Source: Chamaea fasciata (taxonomy: Eukaryota > Chordata > Aves > Passeriformes > Sylviidae). From it: a stretch of DNA of 64,000 nucleotides. The notes beneath the pieces are model-generated. The model saw only the letters and a list, made by a program, of their open reading frames with translations. It had not been told where the DNA came from and made no database searches. This document shows, piece by piece, positions 1 to 13,085 of the stretch (positions are counted from its first letter, which is position 1; each line of letters opens with the position of its first letter). Location: positions 806,001 through 870,000 of the forward strand of contig JARCOQ010000003.1 in the NCBI GenBank assembly GCA_029207755.1, written 5' to 3'. The position numbers were made by a program, and so were the translations under genes.

Positions 1-800
1 GTCCCACACGGATCCGTCCTTCGTGTCCCTCACGGATCCGTCCCTCGTGTCCCACACGGATCCGTCCCTCGTGTCCCTCACGGATCCGTCCCTCGTGTCC
101 CTCACGGATCCGTCCCGGTGTGTCCCACACGGATCCGTCCCTCGTGTCCCACACGGATCCGTCCCGGTGTGTCCCTCACGGATCCGTCCCGGTGTGTCCC
201 TCACGGATCCGTCCCTCGTGTCCCACACGGATCCGTCCCTCGTGTCCCACACGGATCCGTCCCTCGTGTCCCACACGGATCCGTCCCGGTGTGTCCCACA
301 CGGATCCGTCCCTCGTGTCCCTCACGGATCCGTCCCTCGTGTCCCTCACGGATCCGTCCCTCGTGTCCCACACGGATCCGTCCCGGTGTGTCCCTCACGG
401 ATCCGTCCCGGTGTGTCCCTCACGGGTCCGTCCCTCGTGTCCCACACGGATCCGTCCCGGTGTGTCCCTCACGGATCCGTCCCTCGTGTCCCTCACGGAT
501 CCGTCCCTCGTGTCCCACACGGATCCGTCCCTCGTGTCCCACACGGATCCGTCCCTCGTGCCCCACACGGATCCGTCTCTCGTGCCCCACACGGATCCGT
601 CCCTCGTGTCCCTCACGGATCCGTCCCGGTGTGTCCCACACGGATCCGTCCCGGTGTGTCCCACACGGATCCGTCCCGGTGTGTCCCACACGGATCCGTC
701 CCTCGTGTCCCACACGGATCCGTCCCGGTGTGTCCCACACGGATCCGTCCCTCGTGCCCCACACGGATCCGTCCCTCGTGCCCCACACGGATCCGTCCCG
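1..800 (+). repeat. Partial third copy of the higher-order block
   Basis: The window begins with a unit containing the rare CCTTCGTG variant, followed by a unit order that matches the array from 5,371 onward (offset 5,370 bp, with one-unit indels). The same order recurs at about 8,138. The higher-order pattern therefore extends off the left edge. The right edge of this copy is unclear. Confidence 0.65.
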
Positions 801-3800
801 GTGCTTCCCTCACGGATCCGTCCCTCGTGTCCCACACGGATCCGTCCCTCGTGTCCCTCACGGATCCGTCCCTCGTGTCCCTCACGGATCCGTCCCGGTG
901 TGTCCCTCACGGGTCCGTCCCTCGTGTCCCACACGGGTCCGTCCCTCGTGTCCCACACGGATCCGTCCCGGTGTGTCCCGCACGGATCCGTCCCTCGTGT
1001 CCCTCACGGATCCGTCCCTCGTGTCCCTCACGGATCCGTCCCTCGTGTCCCTCACGGATCCGTCCCTCGTGTCCCACACGGATCCGTCCCTCGTGTCCCT
1101 CACGGATCCGTCCCTCGTGCCCCACACGGATCCGTCCCTCGTGTCCCTCACGGATCCGTCCCTCGTGTCCCACACGGATCCGTCCCTCGTGTCCCTCACG
1201 GATCCGTCCCTCGTGTCCCTCACGGATCCGTCCCTCGTGCCCCACACGGATCCGTCCCTCGTGTCCCACACGGATCCGTCCCTCGTGTCCCTCACGGATC
1301 CGTCCCTCGTGTCCCTCACGGATCCGTCCCGGTGTGTCCCTCACGGGTCCGTCCCTCGTGTCCCACACGGGTCCGTCCCTCGTGTCCCTCACGGATCCGT
1401 CCCTCGTGTCCCACACGGATCCGTCCCGGTGTGTCCCTCACGGATCCGTCCCGGTGTGTCCCTCACGGGTCCGTCCCTCGTGTCCCACACGGATCCGTCC
1501 CGGTGTGTCCCTCACGGATCCGTCCCTCGTGTCCCTCACGGATCCGTCCCTCGTGTCCCACACGGATCCGTCCCTCGTGTCCCACACGGATCCGTCCCTC
1601 GTGCCCCACACGGATCCGTCTCTCGTGCCCCACACGGATCCGTCCCTCGTGTCCCTCACGGATCCGTCCCGGTGTGTCCCACACGGATCCGTCCCGGTGT
1701 GTCCCACACGGATCCGTCCCGGTGTGTCCCACACGGATCCGTCCCGGTGTGTCCCTCACGGATCCGTCCCTCGTGTCCCACACGGATCCGTCCCTCGTGT
1801 CCCACACGGATCCGTCCCTCGTGTCCCTCACGGATCCGTCCCGGTGTGTCCCTCACGGGTCCGTCCCTCGTGTCCCACACGGGTCCGTCCCTCGTGTCCC
1901 ACACGGATCCGTCCCGGTGTGTCCCGCACGGATCCGTCCCTCGTGTCCCTCACGGATCCGTCCCTCGTGTCCCTCACGGATCCGTCCCTCGTGTCCCTCA
2001 CGGATCCGTCCCTCGTGCCCCACACGGATCCGTCCCTCGTGTCCCTCACGGATCCGTCCCTCGTGTCCCTCACGGATCCGTCCCTCGTGCCCCACACGGA
2101 TCCGTCCCTCGTGTCCCACACGGATCCGTCCCGGTGCGTCCCACACGGATCCGTCCCTCGTGTCCCACACGGATCCGTCCCTCGTGTCCCACACGGATCC
2201 GTCCCGGTGTGTCCCTCACGGATCCGTCCCTCGTGTCCCCCACGGATCCGTCCCGGTGTGTCCCTCACGGATCCGTCCCTCGTGTCCCTCACGGATCCGT
2301 CCCTCGTGTCCCTCACGGATCCGTCCCTCGTGTCCCACACGGATCCGTCCCTCGTGTCCCACACGGATCCGTCCCTCGTGCCCCACACGGATCCGTCTCT
2401 CGTGCCCCACACGGATCCGTCCCTCGCGTCCCTCACGGATCCGTCCCTCGTGTCCCACACGGATCCGTCCCTCGTGCCCCACACGGATCCGTCCCTCGTG
2501 CCCCACACGGATCCGTCCCTCGTGTCCCTCACGGATCCGTCCCGGTGTGTCCCACACGGATCCGTCCCTCGTGTCCCTCACGGATCCGTCCCTCGTGTCC
2601 CACACGGATCCGTCCCTCGTGTCCCTCACGGATCCGTCCCGGTGTGTCCCTCACGGGTCCGTCCCTCGTGTCCCACACGGATCCGTCCCGGTGCTTCCCT
2701 CACGGATCCGTCCCGGTGTGTCCCACACGGATCCGTCCCTCGTGTCCCTCACGGATCCGTCCCGGTGTGTCCCACACGGATCCGTCCCTCGTGTCCCACA
2801 CGGATCCGTCCCTCGTGTCCCTCACGGATCCGTCCCTCGTGTCCCTCACGGATCCGTCCCGGTGTGTCCCACACGGATCCGTCCCGGTGTGTCCCACACG
2901 GATCCGTCCCTCGTGTCCCTCACGGATCCGTCCCTCGTGCCCCACACGGATCCGTCCCTCGTGTCCCTCACGGATCCGTCCCTCGTGCCCCACACGGATC
3001 CGTCCCTCGTGTCCCTCACGGATCCGTCCCGGTGTGTCCCTCACGGATCCGTCCCGGTGTGTCCCACACGGATCCGTCCCACGTGTCCCACACGGATCCG
3101 TCCCTCGTGTCCCCCACGGATCCGTCCCTCGTGTCCCACACGGATCCGTCCCTCGTGTCCCTCACGGATCCGTCCCTCGTGTCCCACACGGATCCGTCCC
3201 GGTGTGTCCCACACGGATCCGTCCCTCGTGTCCCACACGGATCCGTCCCGGTGTGTCCCTCACGGATCCGTCCCGGTGTGTCCCTCACGGATCCGTCCCT
3301 CGTGTCCCTCACGGATCCGTCCCGGTGTGTCCCACACGGATCCGTCCCTCGTGTCCCTCACGGATCCGTCCCGGTGTGTCCCACACGGATCCGTCCCTCG
3401 TGTCCCTCACGGATCCGTCCCTCGTGTCCCTCACGGATCCGTCCCTCGTGTCCCACACGGATCCGTCCCTCGTGTCCCACACGGATCCGTCCCTCGTGTC
3501 CCACACGGATCCGTCCCGGTGTGTCCCACACGGATCCGTCCCGGTGTGTCCCTCACGGATCCGTCCCTCGTGTCCCACACGGATCCGTCCCTCGTGTCCC
3601 ACACGGATCCGTCCCGGTGTGTCCCACACGGATCCGTCCCGGTGTGTCCCTCACGGATCCGTCCCTCGTGTCCCACACGGATCCGTCCCGGTGAGTCCCA
3701 CACGGATCCGTCCCGGTGTGTCCCACACGGATCCGTCCCTCGTGCCCCACACGGATCCGTCCCTCGTGTCCCACACGGATCCGTCCCTCGTGTCCCTCAC

Positions 3801-5184
3801 GGATCCGTCCCTCGTGTCCCACACGGATCCGTCCCTCGTGTCCCACACGGATCCGTCCCTCGTGTCCCTCACGGATCCGTCCCGGTGTGTCCCACACGGA
3901 TCCGTCCCTCGTGCCCCACACGGATCCGTCCCTCGTGTCCCTCACGGATCCGTCCCTCGTGTCCCTCACGGATCCGTCCCGGTGTGTCCCTCACGGATCC
4001 GTCCCTCGTGTCCGTCACGGATCCGTCCCTCGTGTCCCTCACGGATCCGTCCCTCGTGTCCCTCACGGATCCGTCCCTCGTGTCCCTCACGGATCCGTCC
4101 CGGTGCGTCCCTCACGGATCCGTCCCGGTGCGTCCCACACGGATCCGTCCCTCGTGTCCCACACGGATCCGTCCCGGTGTGTCCCACACGGATCCGTCCC
4201 TCGTGTCCCACACGGATCCGTCCCGGTGTGTCCCTCACGGATCCGTCCCGGTGTGTCCCTCACGGATCCGTCCCGGTGTGTCCCTCACGGATCCGTCCCT
4301 CGTGTCCCTCACGGATCCGTCCCGGTGTGTCCCTCACGGATCCGTCCCGGTGTGTCCCACACGGATCCGTCCCTCGTGTCCCACACGGATCCGTCCCTCG
4401 TGTCCCACACGGATCCGTCCCTCGTGTCCCACACGGATCCGTCCCGGTGTGTCCCACACGGATCCGTCCCTCGTGTCCCTCACGGATCCGTCCCTCGTGT
4501 CCCTCACGGATCCGTCCCTCGTGTCCCACACGGATCTGTCCCTCGTGTCCCTCACGGATCCGTCCCGGTGTGTCCCTCACGGGTCCGTCCCTCGTGTCCC
4601 ACACGGGTCCGTCCCTCGTGTCCCTCACGGGTCCGTCCCTCGTGTCCCTCACGGATCCGTCCCTCGTGTCCCTCACGGATCCGTCCCTCGTGTCCCACAC
4701 GGATCCGTCCCTCGTGTCCCACACGGATCCGTCCCTCGTGCCCCACACGGATCCGTCTCTCGTGCCCCACACGGATCCGTCCCTCGTGTCCCTCACGGAT
4801 CCGTCCCGGTGTGTCCCACACGGATCCGTCCCGGTGTGTCCCACACGGATCCGTCCCGGTGTGTCCCACACGGATCCGTCCCTCGTGCCCCACACGGATC
4901 CGTCCCTCGTGCCCCACACGGATCCGTCCCTCGTGCCCCACACGGATCCGTCCCGGTGCTTCCCTCACGGATCCGTCCCTCGTGTCCCACACGGATCCGT
5001 CCCTCGTGTCCCTCACGGATCCGTCCCTCGTGTCCCACACGGACCCGTCCCGGTGTGTCCCACACGGATCCGTCCCTCGTGTCCCTCACGGATCCGTCCC
5101 TCGTGTCCCTCACGGATCCGTCCCGGTGTGTCCCACACGGATCCGTCCCTCGTGTCCCACACGGATCCGTCCCTCGTGTCCCTC

Positions 5185-7985
5185 ACGGATCCGTCCCTCG
5201 TGTCCCTCACGGATCCGTCCCTCGTGTCCCTCACGGATCCGTCCCTCGTGTCCCTCACGGATCCGTCCCTCGTGTCCCTCACGGATCCGTCCCGGTGTGT
5301 CCCTCACGGATCCGTCCCTCGTGTCCCTCACGGGTCCGTCCCTCGTGTCCCTCACGGATCCGTCCCTCGTGTCCCACACGGATCCGTCCTTCGTGTCCCT
5401 CACGGATCCGTCCCTCGTGTCCCACACGGATCCGTCCCTCGTGTCCCTCACGGATCCGTCCCTCGTGTCCCTCACGGATCCGTCCCGGTGTGTCCCACAC
5501 GGATCCGTCCCTCGTGTCCCACACGGATCCGTCCCGGTGTGTCCCTCACGGATCCGTCCCGGTGTGTCCCTCACGGATCCGTCCCTCGTGTCCCACACGG
5601 ATCCGTCCCTCGTGTCCCACACGGATCCGTCCCTCGTGTCCCACACGGATCCGTCCCGGTGTGTCCCACACGGATCCGTCCCTCGTGTCCCTCACGGATC
5701 CGTCCCTCGTGTCCCTCACGGATCCGTCCCTCGTGTCCCACACGGATCCGTCCCTCGTGTCCCTCACGGATCCGTCCCGGTGTGTCCCTCACGGGTCCGT
5801 CCCTCGTGTCCCACACGGGTCCGTCCCTCGTGTCCCTCACGGATCCGTCCCTCGTGTCCCACACGGATCCGTCCCGGTGTGTCCCTCACGGATCCGTCCC
5901 GGTGTGTCCCTCACGGGTCCGTCCCTCGTGTCCCACACGGATCCGTCCCGGTGTGTCCCTCACGGATCCGTCCCTCGTGTCCCTCACGGATCCGTCCCTC
6001 GTGTCCCACACGGATCCGTCCCTCGTGTCCCACACGGATCCGTCCCTCGTGCCCCACACGGATCCGTCTCTCGTGCCCCACACGGATCCGTCCCTCGTGT
6101 CCCTCACGGATCCGTCCCGGTGTGTCCCACACGGATCCGTCCCGGTGTGTCCCACACGGATCCGTCCCTCGTGCCCCACACGGATCCGTCCCGGTGCTTC
6201 CCTCACGGATCCGTCCCTCGTGTCCCACACGGATCCGTCCCTCGTGTCCCTCACGGATCCGTCCCTCGTGTCCCTCACGGATCCGTCCCGGTGTGTCCCT
6301 CACGGGTCCGTCCCTCGTGTCCCACACGGGTCCGTCCCTCGTGTCCCTCACGGATCCGTCCCGGTGTGTCCCTCACGGATCCGTCCCTCGTGTCCCTCAC
6401 GGATCCGTCCCTCGTGTCCCACACGGATCCGTCCCTCGTGCCCCACACGGATCCGTCCCTCGTGCCCCACACGGATCCGTCTCTCGTGCCCCACACGGAT
6501 CCGTCCCTCGTGTCCCTCACGGATCCGTCCCGGTGTGTCCCACACGGATCCGTCCCGGTGTGTCCCACACGGATCCGTCCCGGTGTGTCCCACACGGATC
6601 CGTCCCGGTGTGTCCCACACGGATCCGTCCCTCGTGTCCCACACGGATCCGTCCCTCGTGTCCCTCACGGATCCGTCCCTCGTGCCCCACACGGATCCGT
6701 CCCGGTGCTTCCCTCACGGATCCGTCCCTCGTGTCCCACACGGATCCGTCCCTCGTGTCCCTCACGGATCCGTCCCTCGTGTCCCACACGGACCCGTCCC
6801 GGTGTGTCCCACACGGATCCGTCCCTCGTGTCCCTCACGGATCCGTCCCTCGTGTCCCTCACGGATCCGTCCCGGTGTGTCCCACACGGATCCGTCCCTC
6901 GTGTCCCACACGGATCCGTCCCTCGTGTCCCTCACGGATCCGTCCCTCGTGTCCCACACGGATCCGTCCCGGTGTGTCCCTCACGGATCCGTCCCTCGTG
7001 TCCCACACGGATCCGTCCCGGTGAGTCCCACACGGATCCGTTCCGGTGTGTCCCACACGGATCCGTCCCTCGTGTCCCACACGGATCCGTCCCTCGTGTC
7101 CCTCACGGATCCGTCCCTCGTGTCCCTCACGGATCCGTCCCTCGTGTCCCTCACGGATCCGTCCCGGTGTGTCCCTCACGGATCCGTCCCGGTGTGTCCC
7201 ACACGGATCCGTCCCTCGTGTCCCTCACGGGTCCGTCCCTCGTGTCCCACACGGATCCGTCCCTCGTGTCCCTCACGGATCCGTCCCTCGTGTCCCACAC
7301 GGATCCGTCCTTCGTGTCCCTCACGGATCCGTCCCTCGTGTCCCACACGGATCCGTCCCTCGTGTCCCTCACGGATCCGTCCCTCGTGTCCCTCACGGAT
7401 CCGTCCCGGTGTGTCCCACACGGATCCGTCCCTCGTGTCCCACACGGATCCGTCCCTCGTGTCCCACACGGATCCGTCCCTCGTGTCCCTCACGGATCCG
7501 TCCCTCGTGTCCCACACGGATCCGTCCCTCGTGTCCCTCACGGATCCGTCCCTCGTGTCCCACACGGATCCGTCCCGGTGAGTCCCACACGGATCCGTCC
7601 CGGTGTGTCCCACACGGATCCGTCCCTCGTGTCCCACACGGATCCGTCCCTCGTGTCCCACACGGATCCGTCCCTCGTGTCCCACACGGATCCGTCCCTC
7701 GTGTCCCTCACGGATCCGTCCCTCGTGTCCCTCACGGATCCGTCCCTCGTGTCCCTCACGGATCCGTCCCTCGTGTCCCACACGGATCCGTCCCTCGTGT
7801 CCCACACGGATCCGTCCCTCGTGTCCCACACGGATCCGTCCCTCGTGTCCCTCACGGATCCGTCCCGGTGTGTCCCACACGGATCCGTCCCTCATGTCCC
7901 ACACGGATCCGTCCCTCATGTCCCACACGGATCCGTCCCTCGTGTCCCTCACGGATCCGTCCCGGTGTGTCCCACACGGATCCGT
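5185..7985 (+). repeat. Higher-order block A of the satellite array
   Basis: This stretch of the array recurs further along with the same order of 24- and 25-bp units and the same rare variants. At about 5,280-5,900 the partner lies 2,767 bp downstream. From about 6,500 to 7,700 it lies 2,864 bp downstream, and near 7,890 it lies 2,816 bp downstream. The steps equal two-unit insertions or deletions. Shared rare variants include GGACCC (6,787 and 9,651), GTGCTTCCC (6,706 and 9,570) and paired CTCATG units (7,891 and 10,707). Block edges are approximate. Confidence 0.8.
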
Positions 7986-7989
7986 CCCT

Positions 7990-10800
7990 CGTGTCCCACA
8001 CGGATCCGTCCCTCGTGTCCCTCACAGATCCGTCCCTCGTGTCCCTCACGGATCCGTCCCGGTGTGTCCCTCACGGATCCGTCCCTCGTGTCCCTCACGG
8101 GTCCGTCCCTCGTGTCCCTCACGGATCCGTCCCTCGTGTCCCACACGGATCCGTCCTTCGTGTCCCTCACGGATCCGTCCCTCGTGTCCCACACGGATCC
8201 GTCCCTCGTGTCCCTCACGGATCCGTCCCTCGTGTCCCTCACGGATCCGTCCCGGTGTGTCCCACACGGATCCGTCCCTCGTGTCCCACACGGATCCGTC
8301 CCGGTGTGTCCCTCACGGATCCGTCCCGGTGTGTCCCTCACGGATCCGTCCCTCGTGTCCCACACGGATCCGTCCCTCGTGTCCCACACGGATCCGTCCC
8401 TCGTGTCCCACACGGATCCGTCCCGGTGTGTCCCACACGGATCCGTCCCTCGTGTCCCTCACGGATCCGTCCCTCGTGTCCCTCACGGATCCGTCCCTCG
8501 TGTCCCACACGGATCCGTCCCTCGTGTCCCTCACGGATCCGTCCCGGTGTGTCCCTCACGGGTCCGTCCCTCGTGTCCCACACGGGTCCGTCCCTCGTGT
8601 CCCTCACGGATCCGTCCCTCGTGTCCCACACGGATCCGTCCCGGTGTGTCCCTCACGGATCCGTCCCGGTGTGTCCCTCACGGGTCCGTCCCTCGTGTCC
8701 CACACGGATCCGTCCCGGTGTGTCCCTCACGGATCCGTCCCTCGTGTCCCTCACGGATCCGTCCCTCGTGTCCCACACGGATCCGTCCCTCGTGTCCCAC
8801 ACGGATCCGTCCCTCGTGCCCCACACGGATCCGTCTCTCGTGCCCCACACGGATCCGTCCCTCGTGTCCCTCACGGATCCGTCCCGGTGTGTCCCACACG
8901 GATCCGTCCCGGTGTGTCCCACACGGATCCGTCCCGGTGTGTCCCACACGGATCCGTCCCTCGTGCCCCACACGGATCCGTCCCTCGTGCCCCACACGGA
9001 TCCGTCCCGGTGCTTCCCTCACGGATCCGTCCCTCGTGTCCCACACGGATCCGTCCCTCGTGTCCCTCACGGATCCGTCCCTCGTGTCCCTCACGGATCC
9101 GTCCCGGTGTGTCCCTCACGGGTCCGTCCCTCGTGTCCCACACGGGTCCGTCCCTCGTGTCCCTCACGGATCCGTCCCGGTGTGTCCCTCACGGGTCCGT
9201 CCCTCGTGTCCCACACGGGTCCGTCCCTCGTGTCCCTCACGGATCCGTCCCTCGTGTCCCTCACGGATCCGTCCCTCGTGTCCCACACGGATCCGTCCCT
9301 CGTGCCCCACACGGATCCGTCCCTCGTGCCCCACACGGATCCGTCTCTCGTGCCCCACACGGATCCGTCCCTCGTGTCCCTCACGGATCCGTCCCGGTGT
9401 GTCCCACACGGATCCGTCCCGGTGTGTCCCACACGGATCCGTCCCGGTGTGTCCCACACGGATCCGTCCCGGTGTGTCCCACACGGATCCGTCCCTCGTG
9501 TCCCACACGGATCCGTCCCTCGTGTCCCTCACGGATCCGTCCCTCGTGCCCCACACGGATCCGTCCCGGTGCTTCCCTCACGGATCCGTCCCTCGTGTCC
9601 CACACGGATCCGTCCCTCGTGTCCCTCACGGATCCGTCCCTCGTGTCCCACACGGACCCGTCCCGGTGTGTCCCACACGGATCCGTCCCTCGTGTCCCTC
9701 ACGGATCCGTCCCTCGTGTCCCTCACGGATCCGTCCCGGTGTGTCCCACACGGATCCGTCCCTCGTGTCCCACACGGATCCGTCCCTCGTGTCCCTCACG
9801 GATCCGTCCCTCGTGTCCCACACGGATCCGTCCCGGTGTGTCCCTCACGGATCCGTCCCTCGTGTCCCACACGGATCCGTCCCGGTGAGTCCCACACGGA
9901 TCCGTTCCGGTGTGTCCCACACGGATCCGTCCCTCGTGTCCCACACGGATCCGTCCCTCGTGTCCCTCACGGATCCGTCCCTCGTGTCCCTCACGGATCC
10001 GTCCCTCGTGTCCCTCACGGATCCGTCCCGGTGTGTCCCTCACGGATCCGTCCCGGTGTGTCCCACACGGATCCGTCCCTCGTGTCCCTCACGGGTCCGT
10101 CCCTCGTGTCCCACACGGATCCGTCCCTCGTGTCCCTCACGGATCCGTCCCTCGTGTCCCACACGGATCCGTCCTTCGTGTCCCTCACGGATCCGTCCCT
10201 CGTGTCCCACACGGATCCGTCCCTCGTGTCCCTCACGGATCCGTCCCTCGTGTCCCTCACGGATCCGTCCCGGTGTGTCCCACACGGATCCGTCCCTCGT
10301 GTCCCACACGGATCCGTCCCTCGTGTCCCACACGGATCCGTCCCTCGTGTCCCTCACGGATCCGTCCCTCGTGTCCCACACGGATCCGTCCCTCGTGTCC
10401 CTCACGGATCCGTCCCTCGTGTCCCACACGGATCCGTCCCGGTGAGTCCCACACGGATCCGTCCCGGTGTGTCCCACACGGATCCGTCCCTCGTGTCCCA
10501 CACGGATCCGTCCCTCGTGTCCCACACGGATCCGTCCCTCGTGTCCCACACGGATCCGTCCCTCGTGTCCCTCACGGATCCGTCCCTCGTGTCCCTCACG
10601 GATCCGTCCCTCGTGTCCCACACGGATCCGTCCCTCGTGTCCCACACGGATCCGTCCCTCGTGTCCCTCACGGATCCGTCCCGGTGTGTCCCACACGGAT
10701 CCGTCCCTCATGTCCCACACGGATCCGTCCCTCATGTCCCACACGGATCCGTCCCTCGTGTCCCTCACGGATCCGTCCCGGTGTGTCCCACACGGATCCG
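7990..10800 (+). repeat. Higher-order block B of the satellite array
   Basis: This is the second copy of the roughly 2.8-kb higher-order block at about 5,185-7,985, in direct orientation and directly adjacent, as expected from unequal exchange or a segmental tandem duplication inside the array. Rare variants keep their relative order. Differences are mostly gains or losses of whole 24/25-bp units. Edges were placed by eye. Confidence 0.78.
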
Positions 10801-11329
10801 TCCCGGTGTGTCCCACACGGATCCGTCCCGGTGTGTCCCACACGGATCCGTCCCGGTGTGTCCCTCACGGATCCGTCCCTCGTGTCCCTCACGGATCCGT
10901 CCCGGTGTGTCCCACACGGATCCGTCCCGGTGTGTCCCACACGGATCCGTCCCTCGTGTCCCTCACAGATCCGTCCCTCGTGTCCCACACGGATCCGTCC
11001 CTCGTGTCCCACACGGATCCGTCCCGGTGTGTCCCACACGGATCCGTCCCTTGTGTCCCACACGGATCCGTCCCGGTGCGTCCCTCACGGATCCGTCCCG
11101 GTGCGTCCCACACGGATCCGTCCCTCGTGTCCCACACGGATCCGTCCCGGTGTGTCCCACACGGATCCGTCCCTCGTGTCCCTCACGGATCCGTCCCGGT
11201 GTGTCCCACACGGATCCGTCCCGGTGTGTCCCACACGGATCCGTCCCTCGTGTCCCTCACGGATCCGTCCCGGTGTGTCCCACACGGATCCGTCCCTCGT
11301 GTCCCACACGGATCCGTCCCGGTGTGTCC

Positions 11330-12030
11330 CACACGGATCCGTCCCTAGTGTCCCACACGGATCCGTCCCTCGTGTCCCTCACGGATCCGTCCCGGTGTGT
11401 CCCTCACGGATCCGTCCCGGTGTGTCCCACACGGATCCGTCCCTCGTGCCCCACACGGATCCGTCCCGGTGTGTCCCACACGGATCCGTCCCTCGTGTCC
11501 CACACGGATCCGTCCCGGTGTGTCCCTCACGGATCCGTCCCTCGTGCCCCACACGGATCCGTCCCTCGTGTCCCACACGGATCCGTCCCGGTGCTTCCCT
11601 CACGGATCCGTCCCTCGTGTCCCACACGGATCCGTCCCTCGTGTCCCTCACGGATCCGTCCCTCGTGTCCCACACGGATCCGTCCCTCGTGTCCCTCACG
11701 GATCCGTCCCTCGTGTCCCACACGGATCCGTCCCTCGTGTCCCTCACGGATCCGTCCCTCGTGTCCCACACGGATCCGTCCCTCGTGTCCCTCACGGATC
11801 CGTCCCTCGTGTCCCACACGGATCCGTCCCTCGTGTCCCTCACGGGTCCGTCCCTCGTGTCCCTCACGGATCCGTCCCTCGTGTCCCACACGGATCCGTC
11901 CCTTGTGTCCCTCACGGATCCGTCCCGGTGTGTCCCTCACGGACCCGTCCCGGTGTGTCCCACACGCATCCGTCCCGGTGTGTCCCACACGGATCCGTCC
12001 CGGTGTGTCCCACACGGATCCGTCCCTCGT
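11330..12030 (+). repeat. Distal higher-order repeat, copy 1 (period about 1.05 kb)
   Basis: This begins near a unit with the rare CCCTAGTG variant at 11,341 and ends near a GGACCC unit at 11,941 that is followed by a unit reading CACGCATCC. The same ordered set of markers recurs at 12,389 and 13,015, with offsets of 1,048 and 1,074 bp. It is separate from the 2.8-kb block. Confidence 0.65.
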
Positions 12031-12374
12031 GTCCCTCACAGATCCGTCCCTCGTGTCCCACACGGATCCGTCCCTCGTGTCCCACACGGATCCGTCCCGG
12101 TGTGTCCCACACGGATCCGTCCCTTGTGTCCCACACGGATCCGTCCCGGTGTGTCCCACACGGATCCGTCCCTCGTGTCCCTCACGGATCCGTCCCGGTG
12201 TGTCCCACACGGATCCGTCCCTCGTGTCCCTCACGGATCCGTCCCGGTGTGTCCCACACGGATCCGTCCCGGTGTGTCCCACACGGATCCGTCCCTCGTG
12301 TCCCTCACGGATCCGTCCCGGTGTGTCCCACACGGATCCGTCCCTCGTGTCCCACACGGATCCGTCCCGGTGTG

Positions 12375-13085
12375 TCCCACACGGATCCGTCCCTAGTGTC
12401 CCACACGGATCCGTCCCTCGTGTCCCTCACGGATCCGTCCCGGTGTGTCCCTCACGGATCCGTCCCGGTGTGTCCCACACGGATCCGTCCCTCGTGCCCC
12501 ACACGGATCCGTCCCGGTGTGTCCCACACGGATCCGTCCCTCGTGTCCCACACGGATCCGTCCCGGTGTGTCCCTCACGGATCCGTCCCTCGTGTCCCAC
12601 ACGGATCCGTCCCGGTGAGTCCCACACGGATCCGTCCCGGTGTGTCCCACACGGATCCGTCCCTCGTGCCCCACACGGATCCGTCCCTCGTGTCCCACAC
12701 GGATCCGTCCCGGTGCTTCCCTCACGGATCCGTCCCTCGTGTCCCACACGGATCCGTCCCTCGTGTCCCACACGGATCCGTCCCTCGTGTCCCTCACGGA
12801 TCCGTCCCTCGTGTCCCACACGGATCCGTCCCTCGTGTCCCTCACGGATCCGTCCCTCGTGTCCCACACGGATCCGTCCCTCGTGTCCCTCACGGATCCG
12901 TCCCTCGTGTCCCACACGGATCCGTCCCTCGTGTCCCACACGGATCCGTCCCTCGTGTCCCACACGGATCCGTCCCTTGTGTCCCTCACGGATCCGTCCC
13001 GGTGTGTCCCTCACGGACCCGTCCCGGTGTGTCCCACACGCATCCGTCCCGGTGTGTCCCACACGGACCCGTCCCGGTGTGTCCC
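12375..13085 (+). repeat. Distal higher-order repeat, copy 2
   Basis: Second copy of the segment at about 11,330-12,030. It repeats the CCCTAGTG, GTGCTTCCC, CCTTGTG, GGACCC and CACGCATCC markers in the same order. Beyond it the array passes into its degenerate terminal units. Confidence 0.62.

Noticed and set aside
120..10445. Forward open frame of 3,441 codons (and others of 1,223 to 2,487 codons overlapping it)
   Set aside because: All three frames are open at once and follow the satellite period. There is no start context, splice signal or codon bias. It is a repeat artefact.
176..12989. Dozens of minus-strand open frames (65-276 codons) in the array
   Set aside because: They all read the same repeat backwards and end where a TCACGG unit places TGA in frame. 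They are not genes.
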